From Cycas panzhihuaensis (taxonomy: Eukaryota > Cycadophyta), in contig CM041465.1 in the NCBI GenBank assembly GCA_023213395.1, positions 86,993,741 through 87,057,740 of the forward strand: a DNA stretch of 64,000 bases. Reading direction: 5' to 3'. Shown here in pieces: positions 42,878-52,099 of the stretch; within the stretch, counting starts at the first letter, position 1; the number at the start of each line of letters is the position of its first letter. Both the position numbers and the translations under genes were made by a program. The notes beneath the pieces were generated by a model that saw nothing but the letters and a program-made list of their open reading frames with translations, searched no databases and had not been told where the DNA came from.

Positions 42878-45100
42878 GGGGAATTATGTCTATGGGATGG
42901 TAACTACACTTGGTAAAGACTGGAGCAATCAATGGTAAATCCTCGAATAGAAGATACAATCTTATGAGTGAAGGAAACACCCACATAGGGCGTCCGTGCG
43001 TCAAAACGCAGGTTCAAGACCTACGAATGGCGCACAACTTCCTCAAGTTAGCTTAGGCTTTTGGCTTGAAGGGTAAGATACACAGAAGGTATCTCAGATA
43101 ACCCTAAATGATGGAATCCTTCCACCCTTAGATGGCCGGAAGGTGAAAGGGAGGCCCAATGAAGGAAAGAACTACTGCGAGAAAGTGATATGGTATGGGT
43201 GGAATAACAAGAACTCCTTAGGTTAACTCACCTAAGGCAGGTCCATGAGGGAAAGAAGTGATGGCAAAGGCCACTTGCCGTTATGTGAGCGAAGCGATCT
43301 AAATCCCGGCAAGGGCAACATGGGTAGAGTGTGTGAATAGGATAATAAAAGTGTTCTCGTTTACTTTCACAAAAGAGGAAAATAAAACACTCTCTCACAC
43401 ACTTTTTTTTTAAAATGATAAAAGACAAAGAAATATTCCAAATAAGCTCAAGCATGTATGCCAGGAAATGCAAAGCTAATGGATGTTTTGCATTCGGGTA
43501 GGAGAGGGGGAGGTATAATTCCTATAATATGCTCCTTCCTATAAAGGCAATATGCAACATGCATATGCAAGATGAGTGTGTGCAGGTTGGTTGATTACTC
43601 TTTTCCTCTTATGTTGTTTATTATGCAAGATGATAGACCTAATAATGACAAAAGGAGAAGAGCTATGAAAGGAGGGGAAGTATGTACCTAGAAAATTACA
43701 TGGCTGAAGAAGATATCTTACCGGTATGTTGTGCTTGCTCCCTTGTCCTTGTTCGATGCACTAATATAGTTGAGAGGCGATGTTGAAGGGGCTTCCTTAC
43801 CTTCCCTTTGCAAAAGAAGAAAAAGGAAAACTGAAAAAGACAAAAGGAGATAAAACAACTATGCGAGGAAGCGAAATGAAAAGGTGAAAGGTGAAGACTT
43901 ACCCGGATCGAAGTGCCTTTTCCTTCTCATGAATGTTGTGATGAAACCTGCAAACACAAGGTTTTCTTCCCCCTTCCTTCAAGGGGCTACTAGAATGCTA
44001 AGTAGGCACATATATATAGAGAAAATAAAGTGCCAAAAAGTCACAAGTGAAATGTCAGAAACAATACAAAATATTTAATTGAAAGCTACTTCCAAACTCA
44101 TCAACACAAGTTATAACAAACAATGAGTGCTAGTAGTTAGCCTCGGAATAGCTAACACTCTGACATAAGTACCTCCACGCTACCTTTGAGCATAAGGATA
44201 GTAGTTTTAGGTAGCCTATATGATATCCAATGGTGAAAGGAATAAATAGTATGAAAGATGGAAATGTTATTAGTGTTACCAAAGTTGCAGTATATAGCAT
44301 GTACAACACCGGATGATGGAGTGGCCAAAAGAGGGATATAACACCACTAAGGGCTAAAATACCCTACTTATATAGGGCTCTCAAGGCTGGAAACATTGCA
44401 ACAAGGTGTTGCATACATTGGTTTTAGCAATAGCCTCCTTTCCAAGGTTGTCCGGTAGCCTAAGGAAGACACTAGGAGGAGAGCAAAGGAGGAGAAGGGG
44501 GATTGTCCCTTAGGAATTTAGCTTTATTGGGTATGGAACTTGCCGAGTGATTCCTTCACTCACACCTTAAGAGGCTCACCTTGAAGCCCCCTTGGAGAGA
44601 CCAGAGAGACAGTGGAAAGAAAATGTAAATAAAAAGGGAAATCACAGGGAAATAATTCCTGCATAAACTAGGAAATACTGAAAATAAAAGATGTATGAGA
44701 AATCTTTTTTTTTTAAGAATTTTAAAGGAGATGAAATGAGGGAAACACAAAGAGCTACCAGCTAGGCTAAGTTTGCAGTAAGCTTACCTGAGAGCAGCAT
44801 GGAGGGAAGCTGGTGTGAGCACTTACAGGAGAATCCCTATAAATCTGAAGAAGAAACTTGCCAAATGCCTGTAGATACAAGCTTTGAATAGTTTTATCAT
44901 TTGGTGAAGCTCCTTGATGAGATAAGTTCCATGAACTTGAGTTGTGGAAGGCAGAGTCTAGGTAGGATCTTAGCAGATGCATGGTATTTCCTATGGGAGG
45001 AAGCTTGTAGAGGCAGAAGAAGAGTAGGAGAAAGAGAGTTGTGAGAGCTTGTCAGAGGTTGTTAGAGAGTGTAAGAGGAAGAAATAAGGAATGTTTTAGG

Positions 45101-45107
45101 CTTTATA
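45101..45107 (-). promoter_or_regulatory. TATA box in TatD 3' LTR
   Basis: Minus strand GGGTTGAGTATAAAGCC. The same string occurs in the 5' LTR (56959-56965). It lies downstream of the GGTACC motif (45239-45312) in LTR direction. Confidence 0.6.
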
Positions 45108-45238
45108 CTCAACCCTAGCCCTAATCGAGTGATTAAGATTAGGCTGGGACTCGGGTAACAACTAATCCAAGTGGAAATTTCACGAAAATATGAAAATTAC
45201 AACATCGGATTAAAAAAAAAAGTAGTGAATAGTCACAC

Positions 45239-45312
45239 TGTGGTAACCCAGCATTACCACGAAACTTCAGATCTGGCAGAACTTCATGGTACCACAGAAT
45301 TTGCTATAGTGT
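45239..45312. promoter_or_regulatory. GGTACC motif in TatD 3' LTR
   Basis: AACTTCATGGTACCACAGAAT follows a decayed first copy (CATTACCACGAAACTTC). Equivalent to 57095-57158 in the other LTR. Confidence 0.45.
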
Positions 45313-45851
45313 AGGACCAGAATGTAATAAAAATAGAAATAAGGGTCTTAGGGGCCCTAAAAGAGGGTATTCTAGGCCTAGAAGGGACTGGCCCTCCTAT
45401 CCAGGTGGCTAGGGATAGCTTGAGTGGGAAAATAGGCTAGACCGGATAAGGTGTCGGGAGGTAGGGCTCCCAAGAAACCTACGGACGGACACAAAATGCC
45501 AACCACACATAGCAGGATGCCAAGGGTTGCGGTAAAGTGATAAAAGTATGAGCAGATCACACAAGTTGGTCAATGCTTGAGGTGATGTGGAGGTGCAATA
45601 GAGGGTTGTAAGGCACCATCGAGGTGCATGCCTCATGGAGAAGCATGTCCCATGGGTCGTCATAGGCTAGGGACATGCAGCATGATCAAGTAACAAGATG
45701 CATGGTAATCACAGAGATGAGGCACTCAATCATGCAATGAATCAAGCAACATTTTGATCTACCTCATGAAATGACTGAGAAGGGAGATGGAAACATACAT
45801 GTGCTTACCTTAGTCAACCTGTCCATACCCATTCTCGGTAGCTGGGAAACA

Positions 45852-45862
45852 CTGCCCTCTTA
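45852..45862 (-). other. TatD polypurine tract
   Basis: Minus strand TAAGAGGGCAG immediately before the 3' LTR start TGTTTCCC. Confidence 0.65.
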
Positions 45863-46299
45863 GCGGTAGAGCCTCACTGCTCGGAAGCATAACGCGATGG
45901 CGAATGCTGGCAACAAAACTGTTAGTAACATATGTACATATAACAATACAATTAAGATAAGAACCAAAGGTGTCGATAAGTGTCGTGGTAAAATGCATGG
46001 ATATGGGGACATGAGTGGGACAACCTAGGGGTTGCCTATACACCACTCTAAAGTCGACCAAAAATCATGACAGATGAGGGGAATGTCCCCATCGTAGGAG
46101 TACAAGGAGAGATATGATGATCACAAGCAATAGGGTGAATGAACCAACTTGGTGGTTGTCATAGTTTAACCTCATTAGTGGTCAACTTTTAGAGGTGCAA
46201 ATGGATCACAATCTGAAGTGCAAGATGACCCGAGACTTAAGCGCCTGGGCAACTAGACAAGTCTCTCAAGGTGGGTCATTGAGAAGGGGAAGGCAATGT
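45863..46299 (-). other. TatD 3' untranslated segment
   Basis: Between the RNase H remnant and the purine tract. No gene recognised; short open frames are not supported. Confidence 0.5.
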
Positions 46300-46751
46300 T
46301 CAAGGATGAAGCGAACGAAGCTGTCTGCCTCAGAGTTGAGGGTCCGTGGGATATGTCAAATGTCGATAGATGGAAAATAAGCCAATAGGGACTTGGAAGT
46401 CGAAGCGAGGGCTCTTAAGCATGGGCATTGTACTTGATATACCTAGGTAAGATGGGACACCACAACCTGGGAGTCACAGCAGAGGATGATAGGTCTGTGG
46501 TGGAAATAGAGTGCATAAGTGAGGGCTTTGATAATGGTCGTGTACTCTGCTTCATTATTGGTAGCCTCAAGGAGGAAGATCCTAGAACATAGGAAATCGT
46601 GTCCAAAAGGATCACAGAGAATCCATGCAGTGATGGAAGGACTGGGGTTACCGTGGCTTCCACCATCGGTAAAGATGAAAAGTGCCATGGATGGAAAGAG
46701 AGGTGTCTCAGTAGATGAAACATGATAAAGTTGGTAGTGTCGAGAGGACAC
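46300..46751 (-). pseudogene. TatD additional RNase H domain, near the 3' LTR
   Basis: This is an RNase H fold in element sense, separate from the usual RT-linked RNase H. All four acidic catalytic positions can be read: Asp in IFTDGGSHGNPS (codon 46665-46667), Glu in NNEAEYTTII, Asp in CCDSQVVVSHL, and Asp in HIPRTLNSEADSFV (codon 46323-46325). FTDGGS...NNxAEY...H.PR..N..AD is the pattern of the second, archaeal-like RNase H known from Tat elements. One stop follows VVSHLT, where Gln is likely. The frame 46443-46751 is 102 residues. Upstream (46760-47170) there are Phe/Leu-rich open frames that may be the N-terminal part of the same protein, in changing frames. TatC's copy is deleted, so its position relative to integrase cannot be compared. 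Confidence 0.75.
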
Positions 46752-47170
46752 GGTGATATGGAGTCATAGTGAGAGACTCAAATAGCTGGCGATGAAGGTC
46801 ATAAAGGGCAAGAGGATCCAGTAATGAGGCTACCCGAGAGTGGAGTGGACTATCCAGCCAACGGGAAAGAATGGGCAGCAAAAAAGGCACTCTAGGATGC
46901 CAAAGGTTGCTTAAGGAAGTAAAAAGCAGTCCCAAATGGAGGGGACACTCCCTTTGGGGGTCCTAGAAATATGAACAGGTGGCAAAAATTGATCCAGGAA
47001 GGTGAAACGAGCCAAACGAGTATAAACTTGGGTATGCATAGAGGTGGCACACAAAATGAGGTAGAAGGGGCCTCGCAAAGATAGGCAAATGGGTGCCATA
47101 AATACACCTATAAGGATAAGTGAAATGAAGGCCACGAGGATGAAATGGGAGCCAGGGCTAGAAGGCAATG
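46752..47170 (-). pseudogene. Unrecognised sense frames upstream of the extra RNase H
   Basis: Overlapping minus-strand frames (46708-46935, 46892-47107, 46911-47168) encode hydrophobic, Pro-rich sequence such as LWHPRVPFLLPILSRWLDSP. They run toward the RNase H and could be its N-terminal extension after frameshifts. I see no known domain. Confidence 0.3.
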
Positions 47171-48009
47171 GTGATTAGAGATGAGGGATGGCCCTAAGGG
47201 CTGTCGTGGCAATAGAAACAGAGGAAGTGGCCGTTGGGACCCTTGCCTATATAAGGAAAACTCAATGAAAATGGACTTCATTTTCACGGGCTCACGGATA
47301 ATTCAAAGCCCTTTCCCTTACGCAGCAAAGTGCTACCCAATTTCAGAGATACACAGGAGGAGATCAGACCATTAGATTAAGGCAAAGGGATAGCCAACGA
47401 GATCAAGATGGCGAGATGGCGGTCGCGAGGCCAGATTCAGTGAGTGGATTGCTCGTTCCCTAGCCCATCTTGTAATTTGAATTTTGTTGCTTTTTGTTAA
47501 TTTTTAGAGTAGTTTTGGGCCCCTTAAGGGCAAATAGTAATCTCCTGGAGTCTGTATTGGACCCAGTGAGAGGGGGGATCAGGGCATTAGGCAGCCCTGG
47601 TCCCGGTGGGCCAGAGCAAGGCCCACTAGGGTAAACTTTTTTTGGTTTTTTGGGCGAGAAACCCCCCCTTTTTGGGGGGTGACATTTGCACCATGGCGAA
47701 GATCGCAGTGCCATGATCTTTACCGCAGGGCCCCGATTGTAGCAGGACCTAAGCCAAACTTTGTAGTACCGCAGAATTTAGCACAGTGCGAAGGCAAAAT
47801 AGCTAAAAAAATAAAAGATGGCCCAAAGGAGAGCTGGATCTCGATTCGAGAGGAGTGAGAGGCAGTCCTAAGGGCGAGTAAGTGGATTTAGATAGGCTCT
47901 AACTAATATTTTGGGTATTTTGCAAGCAGTTATCATAGTAGAGAACTATGAGAACATAAGGATGGCCATGTTAAGCTTCGTGGAGATGATGTCCTGTGGG
48001 GACAAACAG
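47171..48009 (+). other. TatD spacer between extra RNase H and antisense gene
   Basis: No gene recognised. 47690-47790 carries decayed GGTACC-type motifs (GGTACTACAAAGTTTGG on the minus strand), matching the perfect hairpin of TatC at 30474. A C/T homopolymer-rich patch lies at 47636-47681. Confidence 0.5.
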
Positions 48010-48836
48010 GTTTTAACAAGATGTAGCCTACTAAAGGTCACACAGATGCCATAGTACGCATCAGATCAGTGGCTCCTAGTAGACATAGTCTCACACTGGG
48101 ATAGGCGGAGGCATGTGTTCCACCTCCCCAAAGTGGGGGACATCACAGTCACATTGAGAGACATTAGGAGGATCCTAGGTGTACCTACGGTAGGAAGGCC
48201 ATCATCATTAGGGGCACTGCCTAGCAATGAGGTAACACACGGGGAGGCAGTGACATTCTTTACAGGATAGGACAGATGGAAGAGGAGAGGGATACCCCTA
48301 CAGACCATGGTCATGTCTAGAGTTCCTCGAGTGAGGAAACTAATTACCTTATGTATTCTATTTTGAATATCCCAAAAACATAACTATAGAGACATACGCA
48401 GTGGGTGGATGGATGCAGTAAGGAGATACGAGGCCGAGGAGAGGTTGGATTGGGCCACCTTGATAGCGGTGAACTTAGTCACTTAGTTAGATGCTATCAT
48501 GGTGGCAAGGAGAGGTGGATTATCTTATAGCACATTGTTACAGTGCTAGTTTTTTTATCACTTTAGAGCAATGGCACCCACAGGAGGGCCACACCCCATC
48601 TCGGAGTAGGCTCCCATGGTCCACAGGTGCAGATTCAATTTAGAGGGACCGAGGACCAGGCGCATGTCCGTCACTTGGTGGCGGCTACATCGCTAGACCT
48701 CCTCACCATGGCTGACTATATATCTGATCCATATCAAGGGGTGAGGTGGAGTAGTGATGACGAGGTAGGTGGAGAGGGAGTCACTCCTGGTGATAATGAT
48801 GATGATGGGGATGATGGAGGTGATGGGGCAAGTTCG

Positions 48837-48983
48837 TCTAAAGCATTAGGTGGAAAGGTAGGACCTTAAGGAGCTATAGGAGGAGAGGCAGGTCCATCTA
48901 AAGCTACAGAGGGAGAGGTAAGTCCATTGGGAGTATGAGGAGAGGTGGGTCCATCCAGAGCTGCAGAGGGAGGTAGAGGCCCA
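48837..48983 (+). repeat. 30-nt tandem repeat (x5) in TatD antisense gene
   Basis: Units at 48837, 48867, 48897, 48927 (27 nt) and 48954, coding for (S/P)KATEGEVSP-like decapeptides. All lengths are multiples of three. Confidence 0.8.
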
Positions 48984-49177
48984 CATACACAAGCCCAGAG
49001 ATTAATGATAGTCAGGAGATCCAAGGCAGCAACATCACTAGCAGAGGGCGGGGTGGAGATGCCCCAGTGGTCCAGGCAGTCGTCGAGGTGGTACCGGAGG
49101 AGGAGGAGGTACCAGCAGTTAATGGAGCACTCGAGGAGGGGCCATCATCAGAGTCGAGAAGTCGATAGCCCCATCAG

Positions 49178-49288
49178 GTGAGAAGCTACCTTTTCCTATC
49201 ATTTTTCAATAACTTAATATTTAATTATTTGATTTTATTTGATATATATGGCTACATGTACTGACACATGGTATGTTGGACTTCGCAG
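49178..49288 (+). other. Candidate intron in TatD antisense gene
   Basis: CATCAG then GTGAGAAGC donor, AT-rich body, TACTGAC as possible branch site (49259-49265), and GGACTTCGCAG acceptor; 111 bases. It matches the TatC candidate intron in position, composition, branch-like site and splice sites. Confidence 0.6.
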
Positions 49289-49910
49289 GGGCAACAGAGA
49301 TATAGAGACTGGTGGAGGCGATGGTCCAGAAGATGTTCTCCTAGGTATACGTGGAGGGACAACCTCCCATCCAAGCAGGAGAGGAGCCACGATAAGTAGG
49401 GCTCATACAACGGCATTCTCCCCATTGGTTAGGGCAAGGGATGTATAGATAACAGAGTCTCAGGAGCATGAGGCACATATGGGATGGCTTCAGGGGGAGT
49501 TAGACGAGACCCAAGTTGAGAGGGATGCTCTACAAGGTTGGGTACATGTGCTGGAGGCACAGGGAGGAGTAGGTAGAGAGCTGAGAGCTGGATCAAGATG
49601 GCAGTGCTAGAGGAGTGTCTCAGAGGGATGGAGGATATATTCCAGAGTATGGAGGAGAGACTTCAGGGAGTTGAGAGTAAGAGGGATCGTATCTAGATGT
49701 GATACGATCAGCTAGTGGATCAGGTAGCCCCGAGATTGTCATGGAGTAAGACATATACTCACATAGTGACGACAACCCTGAGGAGGCCTCGAGACGAGGG
49801 GAACGAGGCAGGGAGCTCCCAGAGGTGCAGGAGGAGCATGGGAGGCATGTGGTCCCTAGGGGAGGGATCATACCGACTGGGAGATAATACCCTAGGAGCG
49901 GGGTAGCACT

Positions 49911-50880
49911 AGAGTAGGGTATAGTAGTTTTAATTTGACACGGGAAAGCGACGGACCTCTAGGGAGTCACCATATGTTGCCACATGATTGTACTTCTCCC
50001 TACAAGGATTCTAGCTTCCCACATATGATGTACCATACCATTTATATGATATGACACATGCTAATTATTTTATGTATATAGATAGGACCGTTGGTACCCC
50101 ATTTGGTATATGTTGATGTGTATGCTAACACATGATGATAGATTGGTATTTATATTTTTATGTTCATGTAGATATGTGCGATATGAGAGTATGCATGCAT
50201 GTACGAGGAGCTATGGATCATGATGTTTGCGTTAGTTATCACATGTTTTGTGTTATGAGATTTGTTTGAGTTACATACACTTCCTTTCATGTACGGCCAC
50301 ATACCTAGCAGGGGCACACACGATCACCATGAGTAGCAGTGATAGACATATGTGAGGCTATGAGATAGGGCGGCGTACATGTCCACATGGGACCATAGCA
50401 AGATATGCAAAGAAAATACCAATGGGAAGGGAGTGACGATACTCCAATACATCATCCTAGTTGGGAAATGTACCCAAACCTGGGAGTGCTTAGGACAATA
50501 CATCCAAATAGGAGGACATGGCCCTTATAGAAAGGGGGATAAGGGGTTCCACGGGAGGACCCCAAAAGAAGCACATGGGCCACCCTAAGCTACCATTCCA
50601 CCTATGGCTAGGGGGAATGGGGATGCACCTAGGATGGTAGTTTAGGCTCATTTCAGAACAAAAAAAGAAGAGGTATGCCTAGCTGACACAAGGGTAGGGG
50701 TAGTCACACGTAGAATAGGAGATAGGTGACAAAGGATAGGCCCTGTATGGCTAGGCCTATAAGCAAACTAGTTATGGTTAGAACTAGATGAGTGTGACAA
50801 ACTTGATACGTGACAGATCATATGGCAAGGTTGCGTTTGAGTAGGAGTGGTTCTAGTCTTAGGTGGGGATCTAGAGCATG
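49911..50880 (-). other. TatD spacer spanning the RT-integrase deletion
   Basis: 50560-50660 aligns with the sequence just after TatC integrase, and sequence from about 50880 upward aligns with the TatC protease linker, so the deletion point lies between about 50660 and 50880. The remainder resembles the TatC spacer 27640-28332. No gene. Confidence 0.6.
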
Positions 50881-51800
50881 AAAAAGAAGTGCCTCTATGA
50901 GTGACTTGTCGACACGGATGCCTACATGAGACCACTCAGGGATGGTGAAAAGATAAAAGAAGTGGTTGGTTCAGAACCAGCGGCTCAGGAGCCAATGTAG
51001 AATGAAGAGGAGCAGGAATATCTAATCAGGATATCTCCCAAGGTACTCATGAAACTAGGGTGACACGTCGAGGAGGGGGTTCATAACCCTTGCCATCCGA
51101 CTCAGAATCACCCATGATGGCTAAGTAACTGTAACTACCTATACCAATAGGGGCAAACCTGACTAGGTTTGGATCATAGCAAGGCATAGGTTCTGACTGA
51201 TGAAGGTCACTCTCTTAAAATAGAGGCCCCATGGAATGGATAGCCTCCTCAGGATCACTATCTTCATCATCAAAGATAGCCTGGTAGGCTAGATGAGAAG
51301 TGTGAGACGGAATAGGGTCATGGGTCATAACCTTAACTCGTCCTTTATGGACAAATTTAAGTCACCCCCAATGTGAGGAGCAAATTGCTCCCATTTAGTC
51401 AAGCCATGGTCAGCCCAACAAGAGGTTGTACTCCACATCAATATCGAGTACAATAACTTTGATAGAAACAGTCTTCCCTCTACATCAATATCAAGTACAA
51501 TAACTTCGACATAAATGGTCTTCCCTCCACATCAATATCGAGTATAACAAATTTGATAGAAATGGTCTTCCCTCCTAAGGTGAGGGAAAGGGAGACTATC
51601 CTTAAGGGGGACTTCTCAGTCCCGTCATACCCTTGGTATTTCCAAGGGATAGACTTAAGAGCTACTATGCCTAGCTCCTTGAGCATACACGCAAGCATAA
51701 CATTAACCAAGGAACCATTATCTACAATGGTCCTCTTTATGATAAAATCAGAAGTGTCAACGATAATGACGAATGGATAATGCAAAAGCTTCTTCTATTC
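50881..51800 (-). pseudogene. TatD protease and linker
   Basis: Retropepsin: YPFVIIVDTSDFIIKRTIVD, then NGSLVNVMLACMLKELGIVA (D-N-G-S active site, Asp-x-Gly kept), GYDGTEKSPLRIVSLSLTLG and FVILDIDVE. The open frame 51480-51785 stops because a 47-bp unit is triplicated at 51433-51573. Downstream, the linker matches TatC (PIGIGSYSYLAIMGDSESDG against PIGVGSYGYLPTFNDDESGD). Pol domains expected next are missing. Confidence 0.75.
51433..51573. repeat. 47-bp tandem triplication inside TatD protease
   Basis: Units at 51433-51479, 51480-51526 and 51527-51573, each starting C(C/T)ACATCAATATC and ending GTCTTCCCT, with scattered differences. 47 is not a multiple of three, so the protease frame is destroyed. 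TatC has a single copy. Confidence 0.9.
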
Positions 51801-52099
51801 ATTGGGAGATGGGAGATCTCAGGGATCGAATGAGATGACATGTGGTCCATGGGAGGTGGCACCTACCACATGGATGGAAGCATCTTATTGGCCAAGAGCT
51901 TTAAGAAGAAGAGTACGTTACTCAAGATAGCTTCTCAAGACATCCATCAAGGACATCCCCACAGTAATGGTATGAACCTCATCAACGATAGAGAAAGGCT
52001 TCCCCTTCGTAGTAGGTTGGGGAAGCACCCTTCAAAAATCGTAATGGCAAGGGTACACGGGAATGGTCTTGCAAAGCATAGGGGCTTCCAGAAGAGGAT

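Larger units (their letters stand above)
42878..45851 (-). repeat. TatD 3' LTR
   Basis: Minus strand TGTTTCCCAGCTACC (at 45851) to ...CATAATTC (at 42878). Pairs with 54737-57695 along the full length. Confidence 0.9.
48010..49910 (+). pseudogene. TatD antisense gene: plant-mobile-domain-like protein with coiled-coil tail
   Basis: Second copy of the antisense gene, better preserved at the N-terminal end. It reads SDQWLLVDIVSHWDRRRH, VFHLPKVGDITVTLRDIRRI, LGVPTVGRPSSLGALPSNEV (PMD core, residues about 20-80), then DWATLIAVNLVT, LDAIMVARRGGLSYSTLLQC and FFYHF (end of the domain). One base is lost after MVHR (near 48625) relative to TatC. Then TEDQAHVRHLVAATSLDLLT, acidic DDDGDDGGDG, five 10-residue repeats, Glu-rich VVPEEEEVPAV, the candidate intron (49178-49288) and a helical tail with LQGELDETQVERDALQGWV. 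It ends near 49910. PMD assignment rests on this motif order; the visible domain is about 190 residues, shorter than cellular PMD proteins. Confidence 0.7.

Noticed and set aside
46300-46751. RNase H as evidence of an integrated plant pararetrovirus
   Set aside because: No movement protein, coat protein or pararetroviral RT is present; the domain is inside a two-LTR element with its own purine tract.
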